From contig NZ_JACJGB010000009.1 in the NCBI RefSeq assembly GCF_014164775.1, forward strand, positions 1 to 64,000: a DNA stretch of 64,000 bases, written 5' to 3'. Positions within the stretch are counted from its first letter, which is position 1. Every line of letters starts with the position of its first letter. The notes below the pieces were generated by a model. It ran no database searches. It had not been told where the DNA came from and was given only the letters and a program-made list of their open reading frames with translations. This document shows, piece after piece, positions 33,204 through 40,862 of the stretch. The translations under genes were made by a program, and so were the position numbers. This DNA is from Tessaracoccus sp. MC1679 (lineage in GTDB: Bacteria > Actinomycetota > Actinomycetes > Propionibacteriales > Propionibacteriaceae).

Positions 33204-34199
33204 ATGAGTCTCTCCATCGGGGTCATCGGCGCAGGCATCATAGGCGCCGATCACGCTCAGAACATCCATCGCTTCATCGCAGGCGCCGACGTCGTCGCCA
33301 TCGCTGATCCGGACAAAGACCGCGCCGAAGCGGCCATCGCCGGAATCCCCGGCGCCCGCGTCCTCACGGACCCGAGCCACCTCTTCACGGCCGACGATGT
33401 GGACGCCGTCGTCATCGCCTCACCGGACTTCCTGCACGCGGAACAGGTCAAGGCCTGCCTCGAGGCCGGCAAGCATGTGCTGGTCGAGAAGCCGCTGGCC
33501 TACGACTCGGCAACCTGCGCCGAGGTGGTCGCGGCCCACCGCATCGCCGTCGGTGGCGGAAACGCCCGCGCCGCCGTCGGATTCATGCGCCGATTCGACC
33601 CCGGCTACGTGGCCATGAAGGCGGCCATCACGTCCCGACAGCACGGCCGGCCGCTGATGATCCACTCCGTGGGTCGCGGCGTGTCCTCCGGGCCGGGCGC
33701 CACCAACGAGTCGGTGGTCTTCAACTCCGCCATCCACGACCTCGACCTCATTCCGTGGCTGCTGGACGCTCCCGTCACCGAGGTCAGCTGGCATGCCGGC
33801 CACCCGAGCTCCACCGCCAACAACCTCGCGGACCCATTCCTCATCCTGGTCCGCACCGCCGACGGGTCCCTCAGCACCGTCGAGGTCTTCCTCAACGCCC
33901 GGTACGGCTACGACATCCGCTGCGACGCTGTCTGCGAGACCGGCGTGCTCACCGTCACCGAGCCAGCGAAGCTGCTGGTCAACGCCAACTTCGCCACCTC
34001 GTCGCCCATCGCCATGGACTGGCGTCCGCGCTTCGCGGACGCCTACCGGCTGGAGCTGCAGGAGTGGGTGGACTCCGTGCGCGAGGGTCGGCCGTCGACG
34101 GTGGCCACGCTGGAGGACGCCGAGCGGGCCACCCTCGTGGGGGAGGCCGTGGTCGAGTCGATGTACACCGGCGGCAGGTTCGTCGAGGTTGATCGGTGA
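33204..34199 (+). CDS. Gfo/Idh/MocA-family oxidoreductase (inositol dehydrogenase-like)
   Basis: 331-residue NAD(P)-dependent sugar or inositol dehydrogenase. The Rossmann start IGVIGAGIIGADHAQNI, the VIASPDFLHAEQVKACLEAGKHVLVEKPLA block (catalytic Lys in EKP near 96), and the active-site region VFNSAIHDLDLIPWLLD near 173-190 resemble myo-inositol 2-dehydrogenases. AAGGTCAGGA precedes the ATG. The substrate cannot be fixed from sequence alone. The next gene starts within its stop codon, so two related dehydrogenases form an operon. Confidence 0.9.
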   Translation: MSLSIGVIGAGIIGADHAQNIHRFIAGADVVAIADPDKDRAEAAIAGIPGARVLTDPSHLFTADDVDAVVIASPDFLHAEQVKACLEAGKHVLVEKPLAYDSATCAEVVAAHRIAVGGGNARAAVGFMRRFDPGYVAMKAAITSRQHGRPLMIHSVGRGVSSGPGATNESVVFNSAIHDLDLIPWLLDAPVTEVSWHAGHPSSTANNLADPFLILVRTADGSLSTVEVFLNARYGYDIRCDAVCETGVLTVTEPAKLLVNANFATSSPIAMDWRPRFADAYRLELQEWVDSVREGRPSTVATLEDAERATLVGEAVVESMYTGGRFVEVDR

Positions 34200-35200
34200 G
34201 GGCACTGCCCCAGCCACGCCCCGTCGGCGATGTCCCCAGCCTGCGCTGGGGCATCCTCGGCACCGGCTGGATCGCGCACCAGTTCGTCTCCACGCTGCTG
34301 GCCAACACGGGCCAGCGGGTGGTGGCGGTGGGGTCGCGGACGACTCAGCGGTCGCGGGAGTTCGCCGACGGGTTCGGTATCGAGCACGCGTTCGGCTCCT
34401 ACGAGGAGTTGGTGAACTCTGACGTCGATGTCATCTACGTCGCGACGGGGCACCTCGACCACCTCGCCCACGCGCGGCTCGCGCTGGAGGCCGGCAAGCC
34501 GGTGCTGGTGGAGAAGCCGATGACGCCGAAGCTCGCGGACACGGAGGAGCTGGTGGGGGTGGCCCGCAGCCGTGGGCTGTTCTGCATGGAGGGCGTGTGG
34601 TCGCTGGCGCTGCCGCGTTACGACGTCGTCCGGCAGATCCTCGAGAGCGGAATGCTGGGCGAGGTCCGGTCCGTGGCCGCCGACATGGGCGAGTACCTCG
34701 TCGACCATCACCGAGCCATGGACCCGGCGCAGGCCGGCGGCGCCATGAACGACCTGGGCACCTACCCGCTGATGTTCGTGGACTGGGTTCTGCCGGGCTT
34801 GAGTGTCGCGGCGGCCACCGGGCAGCGGCACGCGACGGGCGCCGTCGGGCAGTTCGCGGCGCTGCTGGTTGATGGCGAGTCGAGGCAGGCGGTGGTGCAC
34901 GCGTCGATGGTCGCGGACACGCCGACGACGGCGGTGGTCGCGGGGTCCGAGGCCACCCTCGTCCTCGACGGACCGTTCTACCATCCTGGCCCCGTGGAGG
35001 TGCGGTTCCGTGACGGCGAGCTGCTCCGCTGGGAGGAGGAGCGGGTGGCGCACGTGGGGCTCTACCACGAGGCGCTCGAGGTGGCGCGGTGCATCGGCGC
35101 GGGGCTGACGGAATCGCCGATCCGGCCCTTGGACGCGACGCTGTCCACAATCACTCTGATGGAGCGGGCCCGCGATCTCATGGGCGACCCCCTCCCCTGA
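34196..35200 (+). CDS. Gfo/Idh/MocA-family oxidoreductase
   Basis: 334 residues, GTG start overlapping the upstream stop by 4 bp. Rossmann motif LRWGILGTGWIAHQFV near 16-31, the EKPMT catalytic Lys near 104 and GGAMNDLGTYPLMFVDWVL near 181-199 fit the trans-1,2-dihydrobenzene-diol/xylose dehydrogenase-like branch. It is a paralogue of the preceding enzyme but only the fold and motifs are shared. Substrate unknown, probably a sugar. Confidence 0.9.
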   Translation: MRALPQPRPVGDVPSLRWGILGTGWIAHQFVSTLLANTGQRVVAVGSRTTQRSREFADGFGIEHAFGSYEELVNSDVDVIYVATGHLDHLAHARLALEAGKPVLVEKPMTPKLADTEELVGVARSRGLFCMEGVWSLALPRYDVVRQILESGMLGEVRSVAADMGEYLVDHHRAMDPAQAGGAMNDLGTYPLMFVDWVLPGLSVAAATGQRHATGAVGQFAALLVDGESRQAVVHASMVADTPTTAVVAGSEATLVLDGPFYHPGPVEVRFRDGELLRWEEERVAHVGLYHEALEVARCIGAGLTESPIRPLDATLSTITLMERARDLMGDPLP

Positions 35201-35301
35201 CCCACCCGTGGGGCTCGCCCCACCCGCTGGGGGCGTCGACGCGGCACCGGGCCGCTCGCGCGCCGCAGCCGGCTCAACCAGCTGGGTCGTAAGCTCTCCC
35301 C

Positions 35302-35934
35302 ATGTACCAACACGTGTTCTGGGACATGGGCGGCACCCTGGTAGACACCTACCCGGCCCTGGATTCTGCCCTGGCTGCGGTGGTCCGCGCCCACGGCGGC
35401 GCCCTTGAAGTGCGGGAGGTGCCGCGGCTGACCCGGGTGTCGACGGGGCACGCCGTCGCGACACTCGCCGCTCGGTTCGGGGTACCGGAGGCCGAGTTCG
35501 AGGCGGCGGAGGATGAGCTGAAGGCCCAGTGGCGGCTGGATCCGGCTCCGGCGATGCCGGGCGCGCGCCAGCTGCTGCATGACGTGCGGGCGGCCGGCGG
35601 ACTCAACCTCGTCGTCACCCACCGCGACCGTGCAAGCGCGCAGTCACTGCTCGACGGCCTCGGGCTGGAGGCGGACGATCTCATTTCCACCACCGACGGG
35701 TACCCGCGCAAGCCGGACCCTGCGATGTACCTCGCGATGCTGCAGCGGCACGGGCTGGACCCGGCGGGGTGCCTCGCCGTGGGCGACCGTCCGATCGACG
35801 CGGACGCCGCCGCAGCGGCGGGGCTGGCCACGGCGACCCTCGAGTCGCCGGAGGCGCCGGTGGAAGACCGCGCGGACCACTCCGTCGCCACTCTGGACGA
35901 GCTCCGCCCTCTCCTCGGGCTGTCGGAAGGCTGA
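35302..35934 (+). CDS. HAD-superfamily hydrolase (phosphoglycolate phosphatase-like)
   Basis: 210 residues with subfamily IA cap. Motif I reads FWDMGGTLVDT: the nucleophile Asp8 is present but the usual second Asp (DxD) is Gly10. Motif II is VVTHRDRAS (Thr), motif III the Lys in YPRKPDP, motif IV VGDRPIDADAAAAAGL. The missing acid/base Asp suggests a reduced or altered phosphatase activity. A family B hairpin repeat begins 17 bp after the stop. Confidence 0.85.
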   Translation: MYQHVFWDMGGTLVDTYPALDSALAAVVRAHGGALEVREVPRLTRVSTGHAVATLAARFGVPEAEFEAAEDELKAQWRLDPAPAMPGARQLLHDVRAAGGLNLVVTHRDRASAQSLLDGLGLEADDLISTTDGYPRKPDPAMYLAMLQRHGLDPAGCLAVGDRPIDADAAAAAGLATATLESPEAPVEDRADHSVATLDELRPLLGLSEG

Positions 35935-35950
35935 GGGTCGGGGGCCCGGC

Positions 35951-36025
35951 GCGGTTGCTGTTCCTCCAGAGCGGTCCTCGGGGCCCTGTGGGTCCCGAGC
36001 GCCCGCCTGGAGGAACATCTACCGC
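35951..36025. repeat. Family B nested-hairpin repeat, copy 1
   Basis: Outer arms 35951-35969 and 36007-36025 (19 bases, two mismatches) contain GTTCCTCCAG / CTGGAGGAAC. Inside is a second stem CTCGGGGCCC / GGGTCCCGAG. A copy with the same design lies at 48804-48880. No T-run follows, so it is not a simple terminator. Confidence 0.75.
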
Positions 36026-36108
36026 ACGACCCCGGGGAGCCCCGACCGGAACCCGGCCACTCTAGTTGAAGATTGGATTACCTTGCGGCGCGGCGTAGAC
36101 TGTCGGCC

Positions 36109-37011
36109 GTGAACCATCGCCTCCTCCTCGTCCACGCCCACCCCGACGACGAGTCCAGCCAGTCCGTCGCGACCATGGCGCGGTACCTCGACGAGGGCGC
36201 CCAGGTCACGTTGGTCACCTGCACGCTCGGCGAGCTCGGCGAGATCATGCTGCCCGAGTGGCAGCACTTCACCCCCGCCCAGCTCGGCGACCACCGTCGG
36301 ATGGAGATCGACGCCGCGCTGCGCGAGGTGGGCGTGACGGATCACGTCTACCTCGGCGGCGCGGGCCGCTATCACGACTCCGGCATGACCACCGGACCCG
36401 ACGGCAAGGCGGCCGTGCCGGACGAGATGCCCGCCAACGCGTTCTGGCGCGCCGACCTCCTCGAGGCGGCCAACCACCTAGTCGAGGTGATCCGCAGCCG
36501 CCGCCCCCAGGTGGCCGTCACCTACGATCCGCACGGCAACTACGGCCACCCCGATCACATCCAGGCGCACCGGGTGCTCATGTATGCGAGCGTGCTGGCG
36601 GCCTCGCCGTCGCACCGCCCAGACCTCGGCGCACCGTGGCAGATCCGCCGCATCCTCTGGAACACCCACAACACGGACAAGTGGGTAGAGGCGTACTTGA
36701 TCGCGAAGGAGCGCGGGCTGGAGTTGTGGCCGGAGCAGGAGCGCGACGCCGACAGCTTCGGGCCGGACCCGGCGCAGATCGTGGCGCTGATCGAGACCGC
36801 GCCGTGGCTGGACGTGTGCCGGCGGGCGCTGGGCTCTCACCGTAGCCAGGTGGACATCGAGCACCCGTTCTGGCAGTTCTACCGGATCATGCAGGAACTC
36901 CCGGGCTCCGGCGAGGCGTACCTCATGGGCGCCGGGGAGCCGTTCCCGAAGGGCGACGGGCTAGCCAGCTGCCTGTTCGCCGGCCTGCGGAGCGACGACG
37001 TCGCCGGCTGA
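36109..37011 (+). CDS. mshB: Mycothiol biosynthesis deacetylase MshB (GlcNAc-Ins deacetylase)
   Basis: Zn-dependent removal of the acetyl group from GlcNAc-inositol, the second step of mycothiol synthesis. 300 residues. Metal site HAHPDDES (His11, Asp14) and GHPDH (His147, His150) are in the expected places, together with [11 protein letters not shown]. The GTG at 36109 gives the normal N-terminus ([16 protein letters not shown]); an earlier frame start would add 12 codons with no ribosome site. Mycothiol is restricted to Actinobacteria, which supports the taxonomic placement. A rho-independent terminator follows. Confidence 0.95.
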   Translation: MNHRLLLVHAHPDDESSQSVATMARYLDEGAQVTLVTCTLGELGEIMLPEWQHFTPAQLGDHRRMEIDAALREVGVTDHVYLGGAGRYHDSGMTTGPDGKAAVPDEMPANAFWRADLLEAANHLVEVIRSRRPQVAVTYDPHGNYGHPDHIQAHRVLMYASVLAASPSHRPDLGAPWQIRRILWNTHNTDKWVEAYLIAKERGLELWPEQERDADSFGPDPAQIVALIETAPWLDVCRRALGSHRSQVDIEHPFWQFYRIMQELPGSGEAYLMGAGEPFPKGDGLASCLFAGLRSDDVAG

Positions 37012-37023
37012 CCGGGACAGGAA

Positions 37024-37060
37024 AAGGGCCCTCGATGACGCTCATCGCGGGCCCCTTCTT
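37024..37060. terminator. Bidirectional terminator between mshB and the FMN reductase gene
   Basis: AAGGGCCCTCGATGA pairs with TCATCGCGGGCCCCTT around a 3-base loop, with an A-run before and CTT after. It lies between convergent genes ending at 37011 and 37069. Confidence 0.8.
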
Positions 37061-37068
37061 GTGGAGTG

Positions 37069-37662
37069 CTAGCTCGCCAGCAGCGCGGCGAACTCGACGA
37101 AACCGTCGTCTGTGGCCTGACGGGGCGCCGCCACGAGGGCGGCGGCCAGCTCGTCGGCCCCCTCCTTCACCCGCCTGGCGAGCGATGCGGCGCCGGGACC
37201 GCCGAAATCGGAGGTCGCGGCGAACACGGCGGTGCGCACTGGCAGCGCGCCCAGATAGCTGAACAGCGGGCGCATCGCGAACTCAAGCATCAGCGAGTGC
37301 CGCTCGGTGCCTCCGGTGGCGGCCATCAGCACGGGCTTCCCGGCGAGCGTGCCCGGCTCCAGGATGTCGAAGAAGCTCTTGACGAGCCCGCTCATGGACG
37401 CGGAGAAGGTGGGCGACACCACGACCAGCGCGTCCGCCCGGGCCACGGCGTCGACCACCGTGGCGAGCTCACCGGTCGGGAATCCGGTGAGCATGGCGTC
37501 GACGATGGGGTGGGCCAGCTCGCGCAGCTCGGCGACCGTCACCTCTGCGCTCTCGCCGCGCTCCAGGAGGTTCTCGCGGAGGCGCGCCACCACGGCGTCA
37601 CCGAGGACGCGGGTGGACGACGGCGTGCCGAGGCCGCCGGAGATGACGACGATGCGGGACAT
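37069..37662 (-). CDS. LLM-partnered NAD(P)H:FMN reductase (CE1759 family)
   Basis: 197-residue flavodoxin-like flavin reductase. The N-terminus MSRIVVISGGLGTPSSTRVLGD is the FMN-phosphate loop; VVVSPTFSASMSGLVKSFFDIL near 97-118 and AATGGTERHSLMLEFAMRPLFSYLGA near 130-155 are family hallmarks. It supplies reduced flavin to the luciferase-like monooxygenase encoded just upstream at 37813-38967. ATG at 37662 follows AAAGGAAC; a longer frame upstream would run through the inverted repeat. Confidence 0.88.
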   Translation of the reverse strand: MSRIVVISGGLGTPSSTRVLGDAVVARLRENLLERGESAEVTVAELRELAHPIVDAMLTGFPTGELATVVDAVARADALVVVSPTFSASMSGLVKSFFDILEPGTLAGKPVLMAATGGTERHSLMLEFAMRPLFSYLGALPVRTAVFAATSDFGGPGAASLARRVKEGADELAAALVAAPRQATDDGFVEFAALLAS

Positions 37663-37703
37663 GGGGATCGTTCCTTTCGCAGAAGGGGCGTGCTGGGCTG
37701 GAG

Positions 37704-37793
37704 GGGGTTTGAGCAAATGGCACGAGTCGATGCGGTTTGATCGTTCAAGAAGGCCGGTTTCGCGGTTTGACCCGTGCCATTTGCTCAAACCCC
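37704..37793. repeat. Perfect 21-bp inverted repeat between monooxygenase and reductase genes
   Basis: Arms 37704-37724 and 37773-37793 are exact reverse complements (core TTTGAGCAAATGGCACG) with 48 bp between. The pair ends 20 bp after the monooxygenase stop codon and 42 bp before the reductase start, both leftward. It could terminate or attenuate the transcript, protect an RNA end, or be the ends of a tiny mobile element. Confidence 0.8.
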
Positions 37794-37812
37794 GACCCGC
37801 GCCGAGCGCAAC

Positions 37813-38967
37813 TCAGAGGCGGTTGTCGTCCTCGGCCCGGGTTCCGGTCCACCGGTCGACGGAGGGCTCGGTGCGCTCCGGCTCCTCGACGGGGGCGCGG
37901 GCGGCCAGGAGCGAGGCGTGGGTGGGCGCATCGGGCACGTGGGCGGGCTTCAGCGCCGCGAACTCCTTCCGAAGCACTGGCACCACCTCCTCGCCGAGCA
38001 TGTCGATCTGCTCCAGCACCGTCTTCTGCGGCAGGCCCGCGTGATCCATCAGGAACAGCTGGCGCTGGTAGTCGCCCGCGTACTCCCGGAAGCCGAGGAC
38101 CCGCTCGATCACCTGCTGCGGCGAGCCCACCGTCAGCGGCGTCTCCCGCGTGAACTCCTCCAACGACGGCCCACCGCCGTAGACCGGCGCGTGGTCGAAG
38201 TAGGGGCGGAACTCGCGGATGGCGTCCTGCGAGTTCTTCCGCATGAACACCTGCCCGCCGAGCCCGACGATGGCCTGGTCAGCCCGTCCGTGGCCGTAGT
38301 GCTCGAACCGACGACGGTACAGCTCCACCATGCGCCGGGTGTGGCTCGGGGGCCAGAAGATGTTGTTGTGGAAGAAGCCGTCGCCGTAATAGGCGGCCTG
38401 TTCGGCGATCTCGGGCGAGCGGATGGAGCCGTGCCACACGAACGGCGCCACACCGTCGAGCGGGCGGGGGGTGGAGGTGAAGCCGTGCAGCGGGGTGCGG
38501 TACCTGCCCTCCCAGTCGACCGATTCCTCGCGCCAGAGCTGGTGCAGCAGGGCGTAATTCTCCACCGCGAGCGCGATGCCGTCGCGGATGTCCTTGCCGA
38601 ACCACGGGTAGACCGGCCCGGTGTTACCGCGGCCCAGGATGAGATCCACGCGACCCTCGGCCAGGTGGGACACGTAGGCGTAGTCCTCCGCGAGGCGGAC
38701 CGGGTCGTTGGTGGTGATCAGCGTGGTGGCCGTCGAGAGGATCAGCCGCTCGGTCTGGGCCGCCAGGTAAGCCATCAGCACCGTCGGGTTGGCCGGTGCT
38801 ACGAACGGCGGGTTGTGGTGCTCGCCGGTGGCGAAGACATCCAGCCCCACCTCCTCGGCCTTCTTCGCCAGCTCCACCGTCGCGCGGATGCGCTCGTGCT
38901 CGGTGGGCGTGCGCCCCGTGGTGGGGTCTGTGGTGATGTCCCCGATGGTGAAGATGCCGAACTGCAT
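37813..38967 (-). CDS. Luciferase-like FMN-dependent monooxygenase (CE1758 family)
   Basis: 384 residues, bacterial luciferase-like TIM barrel. The N-terminus MQFGIFTIGDITTDPTTGRTPTEHERI and ATGEHHNPPFVAPANP near 45-60 are typical of the CE1758 family, which occurs next to CE1759-type FMN reductases, as here. The segment LILGRGNTGPVYPWFGKD contributes to flavin binding. It would oxidise an organic substrate with FMNH2 and O2; the substrate is unknown. The ATG at 38967 is the normal family start. Confidence 0.92.
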   Translation of the reverse strand: MQFGIFTIGDITTDPTTGRTPTEHERIRATVELAKKAEEVGLDVFATGEHHNPPFVAPANPTVLMAYLAAQTERLILSTATTLITTNDPVRLAEDYAYVSHLAEGRVDLILGRGNTGPVYPWFGKDIRDGIALAVENYALLHQLWREESVDWEGRYRTPLHGFTSTPRPLDGVAPFVWHGSIRSPEIAEQAAYYGDGFFHNNIFWPPSHTRRMVELYRRRFEHYGHGRADQAIVGLGGQVFMRKNSQDAIREFRPYFDHAPVYGGGPSLEEFTRETPLTVGSPQQVIERVLGFREYAGDYQRQLFLMDHAGLPQKTVLEQIDMLGEEVVPVLRKEFAALKPAHVPDAPTHASLLAARAPVEEPERTEPSVDRWTGTRAEDDNRL

Positions 38968-39033
38968 GACTGCTCCAAACTGTTTGCTACCTCTACAATA
39001 GACCAAACAAGTTGAAAATGAAACTATTCCCGA

Positions 39034-39759
39034 TCAGGGACGGCGTCGCCCGAACAGCCACATGATGAACCCCACGACGAGCAGTGTGAATCCGATGCCG
39101 AGCAGCGCGATCACCCCGAGCAGGCCGCCCACGGAGCCGACGATGTCCCCCACGTCGAGCGGCGGCGCGATGAGGAGGCCGGTCTGTTCGCAACTGACGG
39201 TGTACTCGCCCTCGGGCTCGCCCGGACCGCCGATCCTGGCCATCGATTCGTAACTCACGTTGTTGACCGAGAACTGATAGCTCGCGCCCCCGAGGTCGAT
39301 GTTGGGCACGGCCTCGGTGGGGCCGATGATGTCGCAGACCGGCATGATCCCGCTGGGCGCGTAGAGCACCAGCGAGTCACCACCTGTGACGGTGACGACT
39401 GTCTCTCCCATCACCGGCGTGCTCTGGCTGGCCGACGGAATGATCTGCATGAAGCTCCGCCCGACGGAGAACCCCAGCACCACACCGGCCACCAGCATCA
39501 CCGCGCCGACGGCGGTCAGGATGGGCCCCAGCTTGCTGCGAGGCTTCGCCGGCTGCTGCCAAGCCCCGGGCTGCCCGGGCCACTGAGCGGATGGCTGGGA
39601 CTGACCGTAAGGAGGCTGGGCTTGACCATAGGGCGGCTGAGCCTGGCCGTAAGGAGGCTGGCCCTGACCGTAGGGCGGTTGACCAGGCCCATAGGGCGGC
39701 TGACCAGGCCCGCCGCCCCACGGAGGCTGAGGGTTCGACGGCGGCTGGGGTGCGCTCAT
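39034..39759 (-). CDS. Pro/Gln/Tyr-repeat membrane protein
   Basis: 241 residues. The N-terminal 60 residues are a low-complexity tract of about six GQPPYGQ-like repeats. Two membrane helices follow, PILTAVGAVMLVAGVVLGFSVG near 88-109 and a C-terminal IVGSVGGLLGVIALLGIGFTLLVVGFIMWLF, with an extracytoplasmic domain between them that carries two Cys (PVCDIIG and VSCEQTG). Such N-terminal repeats are common in actinobacterial envelope proteins. Function unknown. It starts 20 bp downstream of ilvE and may belong to the same transcript. Confidence 0.8.
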   Translation of the reverse strand: MSAPQPPSNPQPPWGGGPGQPPYGPGQPPYGQGQPPYGQAQPPYGQAQPPYGQSQPSAQWPGQPGAWQQPAKPRSKLGPILTAVGAVMLVAGVVLGFSVGRSFMQIIPSASQSTPVMGETVVTVTGGDSLVLYAPSGIMPVCDIIGPTEAVPNIDLGGASYQFSVNNVSYESMARIGGPGEPEGEYTVSCEQTGLLIAPPLDVGDIVGSVGGLLGVIALLGIGFTLLVVGFIMWLFGRRRP

Positions 39760-39779
39760 GCCGCCACTATGCCACCGCC

Positions 39780-40862
39780 TCAGCAGACCTTTCGGGTCCA
39801 GCCGAACTTGTCCTCGGCGCGGCCGAACTGGATGTCGACAAGGTGCTGGCGGATCTCGCGGGTCTTGCGTCCCGGGACGCCGTCGGCCACGGTCTGCACG
39901 CCCCGAGCCGGCGAGTTGAACCCGGTGATGGGCGTGACGACGGCGGCGGTCCCGCAGGCGAACACCTCCGGGATCTGACCCGATTCCACGCCGTCGAGCA
40001 CCTCGTCGACCGAGATGGGGCGCTCCACCGGCTCGAGCCCGTGCTCGGCCGCGAGCGCCAGGATGGATTCGCGGGTCACGCCGGCGAGGATGGAGCCCAG
40101 CGACGGGGTCACCAGTTCGTCGTCGGCGGTGACGAACATGATGTTCATCGTGCCGCACTCCTCCACCCACTTGTGCTCGGCGCCGTCGGTCCACAGCACC
40201 TGTCCGCAGCCGTTGGCCGCAGCCTCCTGCGTGGCGACGAGGCTGGCGGCGTAGTTGCCGCCGCACTTCGCAGTGCCGGTGCCGCCGGGGGCGGCTCGGG
40301 TGTAGTTGGGCGTGATCCACAGCTTCACCGGCTCCGAGTAGTACGGGCCGGCCGGCGTGGCGATGACGGCGAAGCGGTAGGTGTGGGCTTCGCGGACGCC
40401 GAGGTACGGCTCAGAGGCGATCATGAACGGGCGCAGGTACAGGCTCTGCTCGTTCTCGCCCACAGGCACCCAGTCCCGCTCCAGCTCGACGAGCTGGGTG
40501 ACCGAGTCCAGGAACAGTTCCTCCGGCAGCACCGCCATGCCCATCCGCTTCGCGGACTGGACGAAGCGCGCGGCGTTGCGCTCGGGGCGGAACAGCCAGA
40601 TGGAGTCGTCGTCGCGGCGGTACGCCTTGAGGCCCTCGAAGATCTCCTGCCCGTAGTGCAGGACGGCGGCCGCGGGGTGCAGCGCCCACTCCGTCATGGG
40701 CACGAGGCGTGGCTCCTGCCAGCCGTCGCCGCCCTGGTAGTCGATGACCGCCATGTGGTCCACGTAATAGCGGCCGAAGCCCGGGTCCGCGAGAGCCGCC
40801 AGGCGAGCGGCGTCCGCTGTGGGGGTGGTGGTGCGGGTAAGCGAGAACGTGGCCATGGTCAT
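39780..40862 (-). CDS. ilvE: Branched-chain amino acid aminotransferase
   Basis: Last step of leucine, isoleucine and valine biosynthesis, pyridoxal-phosphate dependent. 360 residues. The family blocks are FEGLKAYRRDDDSIWLFRPERNAARF near 75-100, the PLP-lysine segment GTAKCGGNYAASL near 200, and EECGTMNIMFV. Its ATG overlaps the stop of the ABC-F gene (ATGA), so ilvE is translationally coupled to a ribosome-protection factor; an alternative ATG is two codons in. The coupling means that ilvE expression may follow the attenuator upstream of the ABC-F gene. Confidence 0.95.
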   Translation of the reverse strand: MTMATFSLTRTTTPTADAARLAALADPGFGRYYVDHMAVIDYQGGDGWQEPRLVPMTEWALHPAAAVLHYGQEIFEGLKAYRRDDDSIWLFRPERNAARFVQSAKRMGMAVLPEELFLDSVTQLVELERDWVPVGENEQSLYLRPFMIASEPYLGVREAHTYRFAVIATPAGPYYSEPVKLWITPNYTRAAPGGTGTAKCGGNYAASLVATQEAAANGCGQVLWTDGAEHKWVEECGTMNIMFVTADDELVTPSLGSILAGVTRESILALAAEHGLEPVERPISVDEVLDGVESGQIPEVFACGTAAVVTPITGFNSPARGVQTVADGVPGRKTREIRQHLVDIQFGRAEDKFGWTRKVC

